NCBI GenBank assembly: GCA_000827205.1
Contig: KN832568.1
Coordinates: forward strand, 3,040-67,039
Reading direction: 5' to 3'
Origin: Plicaturopsis crispa FD-325 SS-3
Lineage: Eukaryota; Basidiomycota; Agaricomycetes; Amylocorticiales; Amylocorticiaceae
Length of the DNA stretch: 64,000 bases
Shown here: in pieces, positions 32,545 to 46,490 of the stretch
Numbering within the stretch: the first letter of the stretch is position 1
Layout of the letters: each line of letters starts with the position of its first letter
Made by a program: the position numbers and the translations under genes
The notes under the pieces: model-generated
Database searches by the model: none
What the model saw: the letters and a program-made list of their open reading frames with translations, nothing else
What the model was told of the DNA's origin: nothing

Positions 32545-33998
32545 TTATGCGCCTTGCGGAGTAGGCTGCTGCTGCACTGGCAAAATGTCGCGCGCCTGTC
32601 CCTGCGAATCCTACCGAATAATATTGACATCAGCACAAGGACGTCCGACTGAAATAGCCGAGCGACCGAAAGGAACGGAAGCGAGAGAAAGTCCGCCATA
32701 CTCAGGCAAAAGTGAAAAAACCACATACCATACGCTGTTTCTTCAGGGGCCGCGGTCTTATCCCCGCTGTACCTGCTTTTGCGTTCGCTATGACTGGTCT
32801 TGCCTGTCCCGGCTCCGCCTGCCCAACGCTCGCAACAAGGCTTGCATTCGAGTTTCCGCTCGCGCCATTCTCTTCCCTCTCCCGATCTCTCTTCTTGCCC
32901 TTCTTGCCCGGCCCCTGCCCTGGCGGTTGCGCTTGCGATAATGGCGGAGGCTGCTGAGGGGTATTTGCAGATGCGGGCAGCGCTACTGGCGTCCCAGTCC
33001 TCTGCATTGGTGTCACAACTGGTGTCGCAGTCCTGGGAGTCGCAGTACGTGGCGTGCCCACTCTCGTAGGTGCCGCAGACGCAGTGTTGATGACAGGCGG
33101 ACGCGGCTTTCCATTGGCAGGCTGTGGAAGTGAGCCTGGAGTTGGAGCGGATGCTGGCGTTGACGGTTGTTGTGATTGTGCTTTCGCGAGCTTTTTGAGT
33201 TCTTTCTGCTCGAGGCATAAGCGAGTCAGAACCATAGTAACGTGTACACCATACGCAGGATGCCAGTGATTGACATATAAACGACGCAGTTCACATACCC
33301 GTTTTTTGCGATCTTCGCGGGCCTGCGCCGACTCCAAGACGAGGGCGTTTGTATTCCACTGTGCCACGCTATATTAGCACCACGCCTATGCAACAGAAAG
33401 CCGTGGGGAGCGTGACATACGCCCTTGAGTCCCTCAAGGCTGACTGAGAACGCCTCGCGCTGTGTGCGCAGATCAAACGGCGCAATTCTCAACCGCTCCT
33501 TTGGCGGAACTGCCATCGCGACGGTCAAGAAATCGTCCTTCTTCATCGAGTGTTTGCCTGTGGGCGCATCTTGTCAATCGGACGGCCAAGTTGATACAGC
33601 GACACGACGCACCAGGTATACCCTTGATGAGATGCTTATAACTGTTCTTATTCTTCTTCTTTTCGCCCTTTTCGTCGTCGCCCATGGGCGTCAGCTCTCG
33701 TTCCTTGCCCTTGGCAGATGGGGAGGCTGGCGATAATGGCGGGTCGTCATCGTTGTTTGCGTAGGCGGGCCGCACATATTTATCGTATGCCGGTAAAAGG
33801 TGGAAGCGCGCGAGGAGGTCCTGTGTGCTCGTCAGTTGCGGCGCTGGACGGGGTGGTGCTGTTGAACAAGAGTCTTGTCAGTCGATTCTGGCCCGATTTT
33901 CCTGGAGAAAAGAGCAGAGCAGACGGACGTTGTGGTGGTAGGAAGAGCTCCGGGAGTGTCGATGGACCTGCCTGAGCGTTGTGGTGCTCGCTGGACAT
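32545..33998 (-). CDS. MED19: Mediator complex subunit 19 (Rox3-like)
   Basis: Mediator couples transcription factors to RNA polymerase II; subunit 19 sits in the head/middle junction. The first coding exon (33998-33968) holds only ten codons and splits the eleventh; exon 2 begins at 33858. The conserved core then reads STQDLLARFHLLPAYDKYVR, NSYKHLIKGIPGKHSMKKDD, VPPKERLRIAPFDLRTQREA and LEGLKGW, followed by a basic AREDRKKRKELKKLAKAQ segment. The rest is a long Pro/Thr/Ala-rich disordered stretch and a lysine-rich GKKGKKRDRERE patch, ending QQQPTPQGA. Splicing uses acceptors that restore this frame, so a naive open frame from the same ATG runs out of the family alignment. The family call rests on memory of fungal MED19 motifs. 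Confidence 0.8.
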
Positions 33999-34437
33999 GG
34001 CGGCACTTGGGCGACGTCGTGGTCAAGAGCGAAAACGCAGTCCGGATTCGGCAACGAAAACGCGGTCCGATGGACTTGATTTCTCGACAAATTCTTTCTT
34101 TGTTTCGTACCTCTCCGTTCTCCGCTGGTATTCTCGTTCCTGATAACGCCTGCAAACTGCGGCTGGGGCTGCGGCGCGGAAACGGTCTGGCAAGCGCACG
34201 ACACGGCGATAGACGGTAATTTTGGTCGTCCACGCTGCGTGTGATGCGCGTGGTGACACCAGTATTTACACAACGCCGCCACCCAGCCAAGCCGTCCGAT
34301 TCTTGTCCGATTCCCCATATCCGCTAAATTACATCTGCACCTCTCTTATCCTGCTCTTATCTCGCCCATAAAACCAACCTACCACCCACTACCACAGTCT
34401 CTGGTCTCTGCTTTCTTTCCCTACCCCTCTGCCAGCC
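33999..34437. promoter_or_regulatory. Bidirectional promoter region,439 bp
   Basis: It separates the divergent starts of MED19 (33998) and the MFS transporter (34438). The part before the transporter ATG is C/T-rich (about 34335-34430), a usual feature of fungal leaders, with CATAAAA near 34367-34373. Long minus-strand frames here are not supported by any family. Confidence 0.45.
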
Positions 34438-36536
34438 ATGTCGGCCTCGGCGTCCTCCTCCATAATCATTGGCCCTGACCCTATCATCTCTGCCGCACTG
34501 TCGCCCTCTCGCGATCGTCCTGAAGACGAACACCAGCCGCTGCTTGGCGATGGACGCCCACCGAGGAAGCCATTTCACCGTGCTAGGCCACTGTGGTGAG
34601 TCTTGTCGTTCACCGGCGTCGAATGGGCACGCAAGGTTTCGCGCAGCATCTTGCGGAGATAGACGCTTCAAATGTGGTAGAAAGGCAATCTGACACGAGG
34701 CTTCACTTTCTTAGGCTCGTCCCGTTCGTCATTGTCGCATCGTTAACGGTGAGCAGCAATGTTTTTCTATATCCATCGGGATCTTACCCGGTGTGCAGCG
34801 TGGAATGACCCTCGCACCACGCGTGGAAGTGTACACACAACTTTCATGCAGCGCATTGCATGGGCATTGGAACCACACCTCGGCAACGCCGACCGATATC
34901 CTGTCATATGGACTACCTGCCCCGGCTATTCTGAAGGTCCCTGCACCAGACCCGAACGACCCGCGCAGCGTCCCAAGCACGCTCTGCGTCTCCGACCCCG
35001 CCGTACAGGCGCGGGCCGCACGCCTGCAGACCCTCATGACGACCACCATGGGTGGGCTCTCCGCACTCACGACGGGCTGGTGGGGTCGATTCGGTGCACG
35101 GCACGGACGCACGCGCGTGCTTGCCATTGCGACGCTCGGCTGGTTCCTTACCGATCTAATCTTCATTCTAGTCTCTACCCCACACTCCATCTTCGCCGGC
35201 CACGGACATAAGCTCCTCCTCCTCTCGCCCGTTCTAGAGGGCTTGCTCGGAGGCTGGTCCACGCTGCAGTCCGCCACGGCCGCATACGTATCTGACTGCA
35301 CCTCCGACGGCTCACGCTCGCATATCTTCTCGCGATTCACTGGGGCATTTTATATCGGCCTTGCGGTCGGCCCAATGATAGGCGCAGCACTCATACGCCA
35401 ACATGAAACCGTCACGTCAGTGTTTTGGGCGGCAATAGCATTCTCATGCACGAATCTCGTACTTGCCGCGGTCATTCTGCCCGAGTCTCTCCACCCGGAC
35501 ACGCGTGCTACCCACAAAGAGCTCGCACGGACGAAGCCGGTGGTGAACCCCCTCCGCGTGCTTTTGCCTGCGAAGGGTGACTGGAGCCTTACCATGCTTT
35601 CGCTCGCGCTATTCGGGTTTTATCTCTCCGTCGGCGTCTACCAGCTGAAGTATTTATTCGCGGGGCATATGTACGGATGGGGTGCCGAGACGCTCAGCTA
35701 CTATATCTCTTGGGTTGGTGCGTTACGCGCAGGTTATCTCTTACTTGGTCTTCCCTGTACGTGAGCTTTCGTTTCCGCCAGCTATACGGGCAACTGATTT
35801 CCCTACAGTAATCATCTCTGCATTCAAGCCCAAGGCGAAGCCGTCAAATGTCGTGCCCGCCGTAGGTGCAGGAAAGAAGGACAAGCCGAAGCCCAAACAA
35901 CTTCTGCGGGAGATTGTGTTCGACCTCCGCCTCACCCGTTTCCAATTATTCATCGATATCCTGTGCAACGTCCTCGTCGCCATCTCACCCAGTCCCAACT
36001 CCTCACATTCATTTACTAGTTCATCGTCATTCGGCGCCTCCCACGCGCAAGCACTTTTCGTCGCTGCGTCCTCTCTGTCGAGCTTCGGTGCGGGTGTTGT
36101 GCCCACCATCCAAAGCCTTGCGCTCTGTCTCCTACAAGCCCGCGCAGCTAAGACGGGTGACACTGTTGTGGAGGCCGGCAGCCTGTTCGGAGCACTGGCA
36201 GTCGTGCAGGCCGTTGGGAGCATGATCCTGGGACCGGTGCTCTTCGGTCTCGTGTACAGCGTCACTGTCGCGCAGCTGCCGCAAGCAATCTTCATCCTCG
36301 CTGGAAGTCTGCTGTTCGTCTCTCTCATCCTCGTGTGGCTCGTGCGCCCGCCTGCTGTGCCGCGTGTCAGGATAAGGAGGGACGGAGATGTTGAGAGGGG
36401 CCGCTCGAGGGTGAGCAAGGACCTCTCTCGGGGCACGGGGTATGGTGCTATATCGTCGTCTGCGTCGTTTGGTTCGGGTTCTAGTTCTGGAGGGGGTTTG
36501 GATGGAGCGTCTGCTTCTGGTTCAGGTTCGGTCTGA
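34438..36536 (+). CDS. MFS transporter, TetA/HIAT-like
   Basis: Four exons (34438-34595, 34715-34748, 34799-35756, 35809-36536) encode 625 residues. After a hydrophilic N-terminus come the first helix (LVPFVIVASLT), a long outside loop, and the MFS loop signature region TTGWWGRFGARHGRTRVL between helices 2 and 3. Further helices include VLEGLLGGWSTLQSATAAYVSD, FYIGLAVGPMIGAALI and GLVYSVTVAQLPQAIFILAG. The central loop is basic (KPKAKPS..KKDKPKPKQLL) and the tail is rich in Ser/Gly. This layout fits drug/metabolite or TetA(B)/HIAT1-like porters; the substrate is unknown. A small intron within the Ser-rich stretch near 35980-36020 is possible but not needed for the frame. Confidence 0.85.
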
Positions 36537-37154
36537 GGTGACACTTATGTTTAGATGCATCGTTCTATGATGTTATGCGGGCCCCCTTGGCTTCAACATC
36601 TGTACTACTACTATTATTTTCGCGGATTATATATCTGGACCATCCCACTGTTGTACTTTCTTCAGGCCGTGCAGTATTGCTTATTGTATCTACCACAAGA
36701 CGCAGTGGTCCAAGTCCTCGTCCAAGCGTCGATGGCAATGTGCAACGGTGGACAAAGCGAAGGCCAAAGGCAAACAATTTGACCCAATCTGTGACGCATT
36801 TGGCAATGGGCACAATGAGCATTGACCGTGGGAAAGTTTTCCTAGTAGAGCGCAGTGGACCGAGCGCGTTGTGAAACCTCTTTCTTCAGTACACTTTCTT
36901 TCTTCATACCATTATCTCTCGCTTTCCAGCTGCTTTCCGTGTCCTCCTGCTCTCGAACGCAACGCACACGCCAGGACTCGTGCAGCCCCCAGAACGCGCG
37001 CAGAGTTGCCATCAGACACATTGCAAACCGCTTCATATTAGCCGACTCTGCCACCAAACTGCAAGCAACGCGTTTGACGCGAGGTTCCAGTGACTCAAGC
37101 TGGCCCACCACCCTGCGCCGGTTTGGAACGTAAAACTTCATCTAGCGGCAGTAC
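36537..37154. other. Intergenic region
   Basis: About 620 bp between two genes on the plus strand. AT-rich 3' part of the transporter unit, then the upstream region of the SUN gene. No supported frames, repeats or RNA genes. Confidence 0.4.
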
Positions 37155-40062
37155 ATGTCATTCTCGAGCACACCTTTAGGTCAAGGCAGGCGACTCTCGC
37201 ACCACACTTTTCTCAATAAACCACACCCCGATAACCGTCCGCACTCACCCCCACCCACATCGTACTCATACGGGTCAGTGTTATCTCTTTTATCTGGATG
37301 CTTGATCTCACAGTCTCCGGCGGCAGAGCACCCATACTTGGCTCGCGATCTCCACCCAAACCAACTCAGAATACCACAGACGAGCCTGCTCTCGTGCGCT
37401 ACCAACGTCTAAAGAAGGAGCGCGAACAAGCACCCCCGCTCAAGCCAGCCAAGTGGAACGTCAACGACACAACCGTAAATATTGCAAACGCGTTCCACCA
37501 AGCTGCGACAGCATCTGTCACCACCACCACCACCACCACTTCCACAATCATCCCTACCGAAATGCAATCGACTCATAATACACCAAACAACTCGTGGGCA
37601 TCCGGCTCACGGCCGAACCCCAATGTTCCAAGAAGCACGTCCGTCGAGTACGAGAAGGAGACGCAGTCGACGGGTAGTAGACGGCTTGCAGCCCCTCCCA
37701 GTCGACTCGCCCCAAGACAAACCGCGCGCGCAAAACCCCTCTCAAAGTCCTCATCGTCTATGCGGCCGGTCCCCGACTCAGAGGCAGAAGAGGATCCGCT
37801 AGCACGCGAGAAGAGCCCGTTCGAGCAGGTCGTAGACGCGGGGAAAGACATCGCGAAACGCGCGTCATACTACCTAAAGCAGCGCACGGCGCAGGAAAAC
37901 GGCAATGGCCACGTCGAGGAGGATAGCTATGGCTACGAGAACGAGGAACGCGAGTTCCAGGCCGCGCAGAAGCGGGGACACGCGCGCGGGCGCATATCCG
38001 TCGACAACAAGGCATATAAGCCGTCGAATTCGGATGTGGAAGAAGACGACGACGACTTTGAGGATGACGACAAGAAGGGGCGCAGGAGGAGGAAGAAGAA
38101 GCCGGAGGCGGGCGGACGGATGGCTCTCCCCGTCATGAACTACGACAAACGGAAGAAGAAGAGGGGTGGAAAGGGAGGTAAAGGCAACCAAGGCGAGGCC
38201 GACGAAGATGAGAGCGACGAACAGTCGGAGCAGGTACGTTTTTCGTACTCCAGATAGTCTCTTTACTGAGGAGGACCCAATAGCATTCGATTACCCAACC
38301 GCAACGGGCATCTGCGAAACCGCCCTCCGTACGACGATCGGTTCCTCCCGAACCCCAATTCGATACTTCAGGTCCTACAGACGAATCATTCGATGTCGAG
38401 CAAGGACTAGACTCGATACCAGAAATCGACGAACACGTCGCACACCATACACACACTCCCGGACGCGCGTTTTCCGTGGGAGGTGCGCTCGGCTCAGTCG
38501 TCCATGGCTTCTTCCGACTCGTCGTTATGTTATTCGCGGTCGTCTCCAAAACGATTGGCCTAATCACCTTCCTAATCGGCAGCGTACTAGGGGTTGCTGT
38601 CGACGTCCTCTTCAGCCGGCCGGCGCGTTGGCTGTCACATGCGAATCCCGGACCAGTCGTTCAGCTCCTCAAATACGCTCTCGTCGCATTCACGATATGG
38701 GGCGCGTGGTACGTGCTTCGCGAGCCGATGCTCCAGTGGATCCCTCACCGATCAGGCCCGGCGTATACTGCACCGGAGGTACCCGCTGCGAATATCGCGG
38801 AACTGTCTGCGCGACTACAGACGATTGAGAACGCGCTGTCAGGGCTGTCGCTCGATCATCAGACGTCGCGGAGTCGACAGGACAAGGACTCTAAGGTCCA
38901 GTCGGAGATCGCTGGCAGGCTTGGAGTGCTCGAGTCGCGTGTACAGAAGGAAAGCGCGCGCGCCGTTGAGGCTGAGGAGCAGTTCAAGGCGGCTGCGAGC
39001 AAGGGATTGCAGGCGGTCAAGCAGGAAATTGAGACGCTGCAGGCTCAGGTCGAGGCACAGAGGAGCAGCCCAGGTGAGGTCAAGACGGATGGCAGCGATG
39101 AGGAGGCTCGGGTGCGTTTGAAGGCTCTCGAGGAACGCGTCGGCTCGGTAGAAGGAGGCGTGAAGGAGGCGCTGGACTTGGGCAAGCAATCCGTCAAGGC
39201 TGGCGGTGTCGCAACCTCTGGTGCAGCCTGGTGGAACAAGCTCGCATCAGGCAGTGGCAAGAGCATAACCATCAAATCTTCGGACGGCCAAGACGTCACC
39301 TCTCTCATCGGGCATCTCGTTGACACTGCGGTGTCGAAGTACAGCAAGGACAACATCGCGCGGCCAGACTTCGCGGCATACTCCAGTGGCGGGCAGATCA
39401 TTCCCTCGCTGTCAAGCCCGACGTACGAAATGCGGCCGCATGGGCTTCGACGCCAACTCGTTGGGCTGGTCACTGGCCATGGCTATGCGGTCGGACGGCC
39501 ACCCGTCACAGCGTTGAACCACGAGACGCACAACGGCCACTGCTGGCCCTTCCCTGGCACGCAGGGCCAGTTGGGCGTCGTCCTGACCGCCCCAGCGTAC
39601 ATCGAGGACATCACGATTGACCATGTTGCGAAGGAGGTCGCACTGGACATGCGCTCTGCGCCACGGGAGATGGAGGTATGGGCGATGATTGACGGCGCGG
39701 ACAATATCCGCAAAGTCAAGGAGTGGCGTGCCGACAAAGCAAGGCGTCGGCAGGAGGCCGAGGAGGAAGGGCTCCAGTTCGACGGCGAGGACGAGCCGGA
39801 GTATCCGCGCACCTTGCCGAAGTCCCCACAGTACCTCCGCATCGCGAACTTCACGTACGACATCCACGCGCCGCAGAACATCCAGACGTTCCCCGTCTCG
39901 CCGGAGATCCGCGCGCTGGGTGTCGACTTTGGGATCGTTGTGCTGCGCGTGATGAGCAACTGGGGGCGCGACGAGTTCACCTGCCTGTACCGATTCCGCG
40001 TGCACGGCCAGATGATGGGCGAGATACCATTGCCTTATCCCGAGAGCGCCGCCACCGCATAG
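37155..40062 (+). CDS. SUN-domain nuclear envelope protein (Sad1/UNC-84)
   Basis: Three exons (37155-37273, 37327-38233, 38284-40062) give 934 residues. SUN proteins span the inner nuclear membrane and bind KASH proteins to link nucleus and cytoskeleton. The N-terminal 450 residues are disordered, with acidic (EEDDDDFEDDD) and basic (KGRRRRKKKPE) runs as expected for the nucleoplasmic side. Two hydrophobic segments follow (FFRLVVMLFAVVSKTIGLIT and YALVAFTIWGAWYVL), then a coiled coil, then the C-terminal SUN domain: RPDFAAYSSGGQIIPSL, GHCWPFPGTQGQLGVVL, ITIDHVAKEVALD and a closing YRFRVHGQM. For intron 1 I chose the acceptor at 37324-37326, because it alone keeps the frame. No break is seen. 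Confidence 0.92.
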
Positions 40063-40412
40063 TGCGTTTGCTTGCTTTCTTATCGAGCTATCTTATTTTC
40101 CTCTCTTTATTCCCCTACCTTCTCGTGTCTTAGATTCAATACCGGGCGTACCGTGGTTTTGGTGTCAGTTATTGCACTCTGCTTTCATGTTTGTTTGCTA
40201 TTTGCTTTATCTTTTCCTGTCGGTTCTCATCTAAATAATATCCACCAAGGGATGCGTTCCCTGCTCACGATCCACTCACGTCAACATACAACTTGTATCA
40301 CATACACCGTACATTGCAATTGAGCCTAGCTATCTCTTTGAGTCGTCATGATCATGGTCGTGGTCGTAATCGTTTCAAGCCCTTCAAACCGTTGTCCTCA
40401 ACAACACAGAGA
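40063..40412. other. Convergent intergenic region
   Basis: About 350 bp of T-rich DNA between the stop codons of the SUN and aminopeptidase genes; it fits two 3' untranslated regions. Confidence 0.45.
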
Positions 40413-42297
40413 TCAGAGATCCGCGAATTTATCGGTAGCCTGTAGATTATGGGTGGACAATCACAATCAGTACGAGGATCCGCCTGCAGCCTGTGCATGG
40501 ACTCACCGCTACGAGAAGTTTAGACGTCCCAGGCTCTCTGCTAGAGTGACCCGCATCGGGGACGATGTTGAATTCAATTTCGGGCCAAGCCTATGGACAA
40601 ACGACCATAAGCACAAGAAGTGTAGGGAGTTGCAAGGTAACTCACCTTCTTGAGAGCATATGCCGTGGTAGCCTTTGGAAAAGTTGTAAATCGTATGCTA
40701 TGTGGAACAAGAGAGTACATACGGGGCATATCACATCGTAGCGGCCTTGCACGATGACAGCGGGGATGTGACGGCTACAAAGGCAGACTCTAGTCAACTA
40801 GCCAATAAGAGACACCGGTGACGGTGCACGTACATCTTGTCGATTTCCTGCTTCTCAAGGATTTGACCATCCCTCATAAAGCCCTGAACACGAAAGCCAT
40901 AAGAATGCGGATACAACAGTGCTACTAAAGGCTCACGTCGTTGATGAAGTAGTGGTTCTCGATCCTGGCAAACGCGCTAAGAGCGAAAGTAAGACACCGA
41001 CACCTCAATGAATTGAGAAAGGACTCTACTTGGCGAAGTCGTCTTTCTCTGCCTCAGCAACGTGTTCCGGGTCTACGAAAAGCTTCGAAGTGACCATCCT
41101 AGAAACCCGTTAGCCTGTTATTGCTTGCCGATCAAAGTGAAGACAGTCCTTACTCCCATTTAGTCCATGCTTTAGCAGCCTTTGCCCTTGTCGCGTCATC
41201 GACAGAGTTGAGCTGGGCATGGTACGCGAGCACCATGTCGTGCCGTTCTGCTTCTGGGATGGGAGCGATATACTCCTCCCTGTACAAAGGATAAGCTTGG
41301 GTAGAAAAGGGACGATCAAGTAAGCATACCAGGCCTCGGGGAACAGATGCGATGCTCCATTCTGGTAGAAGAAATTCAATTCGCTGGACAATGAAGATTC
41401 GACGTGAGCAAGATGTGTAGATGTACATAGGAAAGCGCGCACCTCTTTCTCAGAGTGAATATGCCGCTGGAAACGAAGTTAGTGTTGAGCAACGGACAAA
41501 ACTCGGTCAGAACAGGCTGACCGTAGCACAAGGCTCTTCACGCGGTCTGGATGGGACTAAACGAGCCATCTCAGTACGGAGACAAGCATGTTGAGGGGAT
41601 CTGTTACCTGGGCATAAATTAACGATAAAGTAGATCCCTAGCGACTCTATCTGTCAGGTATATCCTCGATGCTGGTAGCACATCTCATACCCAAGAGCCG
41701 CCGAAGACGTGCCATTTCTCGATATTGAGATGCTCACGAAGCTTCTCGATGTCCTTTACAAGATCCCATGTTGTGTTTTCTTCCAAGGAGGCTGTCCTGT
41801 ATATTATATGAGTTCCAAGAGACGCGTCTTGACAGAGAATATATTCCTTACGGTGTAGACTTTCCGGAGCCTCGTTGATCGAAGAGGATGATCTGAAGGG
41901 ATCTGAATGTCGAGTCATTTTTACAGGTGCTTGCGCACGTACCTTGTACTTTGTAGGGTTGAAGAATGTACGGTCTTTCTCGTCTGTGCCGCCTCCAGGT
42001 CCACCTATGGATCGGCCGCGATGAGTGGCATGGCATGCGGTAGATTATCACGCAGACGCTGCGTACCGTGCAGAAAGACCACTGTGAAGGCGCCCTTGAA
42101 TGTCGTCCTCCTACGCAAGAATCAAGATCGAACGCTCACCTGGTGTTCCGTTCTGATTGCCACTGATCTCATAGCTACAATGTCAAGTCAGGATGACCGC
42201 CTGCGAAGCAATGTGACTGCAGCCTTGCTCACTAGAGAGTGTGCAGATCTGAAACTTTGAGCGCCCCAGTCTCATAGGGTGTGATTGGGGGATACAT
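40413..42297 (-). CDS. Prolyl aminopeptidase (proline iminopeptidase)
   Basis: An alpha/beta hydrolase that removes N-terminal proline from peptides, probably in the cytosol. Many short exons join in phase from the ATG at 42297. Seen: YPPITPYETGALKVSDLHTL, YYEISGNQNGTPVVFLHGGP, the FDQRGSGKSTP loop, the DLVKDIEKLREHL helix, the nucleophile elbow GGSWGSTL, SHPDRVKSLVLRGIF, the acidic residue in VQGRYDVICP, and the catalytic His in VPDAGHS. These are the hallmarks of the family (peptidase S33). In the third exon the acceptor directly before TGGTCTTT is needed for TPVVFLHG; the earlier TAG acceptor breaks the frame. The last exon ends ATDKFADL. Confidence 0.9.
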
Positions 42298-42659
42298 GGT
42301 CAATTGCGTTGTACTTTGGCGGGTGCTTTGACTAGTTAGTGGACGGAGAAGAGTTGCGCTAAACCCACGGCGGCTGCAAGTGAACGAAGGGCTATAACTG
42401 GCCGGCCTCCGAGTCAAGCAAGAACGGAAATTCCCTTTGCACGCAATACTAGAAAGCCTGAGCAGGAGGAACATACGAAACGCGCGTCAAGGTACCTCTG
42501 TTCCTTGGCCAGGTATTGGGATACCCGACTGTTGTACACAGATCGTACGTATACCCGAACGATCATGCCGGTCTCGCATAAATACCATCGTACGACGCGC
42601 TTCAGAGCCCGCAAGCGCTCTTACCCTCCTTCCGCGACACCGTCCAAGACTTGAATGCC
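42298..42659. promoter_or_regulatory. Bidirectional promoter region
   Basis: About 360 bp between the divergent starts of the aminopeptidase and the Sec14-like gene. No TATA box or known operator is clear; no supported gene. Confidence 0.45.
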
Positions 42660-43942
<1,283 letters not shown>

Positions 43943-44116
43943 GTCATTTTTGGGATAATTTCACTCATATAAAATTTAGAATACTTACACGCACTTACAT
44001 CGAACCATATACCCTTAATATCTTGCATAGAGTAATGCGATATCTGAGAGTACGATGAACGTTACATTTTAAGCATTGATTAGTGCAAGTGTATTACTTC
44101 TACGTGCGTCAACAAT
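43943..44116. other. Short convergent spacer
   Basis: About 170 bp of AT-rich DNA between the Sec14-like and CCT5 stop codons; likely two short 3' untranslated regions. Confidence 0.5.
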
Positions 44117-46305
44117 CTACTCATCCGCCTCACCAGCCGTGATAACGTCGTCTAAACGGAACTGTGTTAGATAATCCTCATGCCACCACGATGAAGTGCA
44201 CTGACCGATTTTGAGTACGGCGCGCACAAGCTGTGTAGCCAGCAGATACTGCTGCCTCTTCGAAATAAGCGGGTCGTAGACAAACTGGTCCTTCATGTCT
44301 TCATACACACAGCAACGCATCAGCTTAGAGGTGGTAGGATATGTGGGAAGAAAAAGCGAACCGTTGTTTCCACGACCGTTGCAGTCGATCCCAAGCCGCG
44401 AGTTGTTCTCGGTGACTTGCCGGCTCTTCACCTCAGTGAGCGTCTCTATCGGCGACAAACCACTGTTCTCAGCAAGAGCCAGAGGCACGGAGTCCAATGC
44501 TGAAGCAAACGCGCGCATGGCATACTGCTCGATCGAGGGGATCTAGGCGACGAAGTATTTTAGGAACGAACCAGCAGGAAAACATGAATGGTAGTACCTC
44601 GTCCGCGGCCTTGGCCACAGAGATGGCGCAGCTGATATCCGCAGCTCCGCCACCATAGACGACACGGTTGTCAACGACCAGATTACGGACGACGCAGATC
44701 GCATCGTGTAGTGCCCGCTTGGCCTCGTCGACGATCTAAGAACGCGCTCGTTAGAGAGAACGGAATGATTGATCAGCAGCCACGCACCATTTTGTTGCTA
44801 CCGCGAACAAATATTGTTACGGCACGTGTATTTGCGCACTCCTCGATAACGAGCATCTTGTCGCGCGTCGTTCCGAAGGATACTTCACGCACAATACCTG
44901 CCTTACCGAGCTTTTCGGCCGTGAGATCCTCGAACCGGGGTACAATACGGCCTTGTGTTGCGATCGCGATGAGCTACGGGAATCGCGTTAATAGAAAAAA
45001 AAACATGCTCTTCAAGACGGACATACCTCGATCTCGGGTCCACCAACCCACCGCACTGCAGGTAACTCATTCTGCATAAGCAAGTGGTTCGCCTCGTCGT
45101 CGAAGCCCCATTGGCATATGACCAGATTCGCGCCAGTGTCCTTGACACGTTTGATCATGTCTGTGAACTTTTCCTTCTCGTACTCCCGCAGCTTCTTGTA
45201 CTCCTCCACGCTCGTGATGTCGAGCTTGTGCTTCGTCTTCGGCCGTGGGGGCTCGAACGGGCATGTGAGGATAGCGAGGCGGGCGTCCTTGACTGAATGC
45301 GGCATCTGCGGGTGCGACATATCTTTGTCGATTAGCACGCCCTTGATGAGCGTGGTATCCGCTAGAGAACCGCCGACTTTGCCGTCGACTTTGATCAAAT
45401 CGAATGGCACGTCGCGGCGTTCGAGGTCCGCAACGGCCAAGACAGCATCGACAGCGATTTGGGCGAATTGTTGGTGCTCTTTCGAGACACTGGCCGGGCA
45501 AATATTGAGCGTGCGTGAGGATATACCAGGGAGCCGAGAGACCTCACATTTTACTGCCAAGACTTGTCATTGCGGCTTTGAGGAGGTTTTCGGTGAAGTC
45601 TTTGGAGAACGGCACGCGATCCGAAACTTCGTCGAGTCGGTCGACAGCTACGGAGCATGCACGGTCGAATCCATCCGCAATTCGTATGGGGTGAATTCCA
45701 CGATCAAGCAAAGATTCACTCTGCTCGAGTAGAGCTCCAGCCAGGACTTCAAACCGACAAAGCGGTAAGCAAACAGCAAAATACGCGATCCAGTCGAACA
45801 CGCACCAACGACACCGGTCGTCCCGTCTCCGATCTCGTCGTCCTGACTTTTCGATAATTGCACAAGTAGTTTCGCGATCTGGTGTTCCACCTCCATTTGT
45901 CCCAGGATCGTTGCACCATCGTTTGTCACCGTAATTTCACCGTCAGGCGATATCAAAATTTTGTCGAGTCCTGCGCGCGTGTTAGGGCCGATCATTCAGT
46001 ACCAAAAAGGTGAATGCGCACCTCTCGGTCCTAATGATGTCCGGATAATGTTGGCGACTGTCCGCGCAGCAAGGATATGTTGCTAAAAAGACGTTGCATG
46101 AGCCGCTTCGACAACAAAATCCAGCGATACTGACCTTGATTGCCTCGACGCCGTGGCTGCGAGTCTTCTTGCCCTGTTCGCGCACGATGATGAACGGCCT
46201 GCCATACTACGGCGATAAAACACAGTCAGAATACGATTATCTCTCTGCTACCCTCCCACATACCTCGTCGGTCGCATAAACTGCTTGGGGCTGTTGCTGA
46301 GCCAT
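44117..46305 (-). CDS. CCT5: T-complex chaperonin subunit epsilon
   Basis: One of the eight subunits of the cytosolic TRiC/CCT ring that folds actin, tubulin and others with ATP. Ten introns split about 540 residues: [33 protein letters not shown], then [39 protein letters not shown], the ATPase motif [68 protein letters not shown] and [20 protein letters not shown], ending [11 protein letters not shown]. The [13 protein letters not shown] stretch and the [11 protein letters not shown] segment point to the epsilon subunit. All splice joins keep the frame; nothing is missing. Confidence 0.92.
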
Positions 46306-46490
46306 AATTGCACGAGAACACGGACGCGCGTAAGGAAATGGAGAAGTAACGCGTCGAGATTGGTTATGTCAAGGTTTCCCACGCCTCTATCTTGTACTCT
46401 GCACTGCGTCAACAGCCAGCACCGCGCTCGCCATCTTGACCTCCCATTCGACACTCCCATAACCCCCTACCGCTGTAACAATTCCCTGCC

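Noticed and set aside
39412-40005. 197-codon minus-strand frame within the SUN gene
   Set aside because: Antisense to the conserved SUN domain exon; GC-rich third positions keep the opposite strand open.
41907-42260. 117-codon plus-strand frame in the aminopeptidase gene
   Set aside because: It is antisense to exons with the FDQRGSG and HGGPGGG motifs and crosses three introns of that gene.
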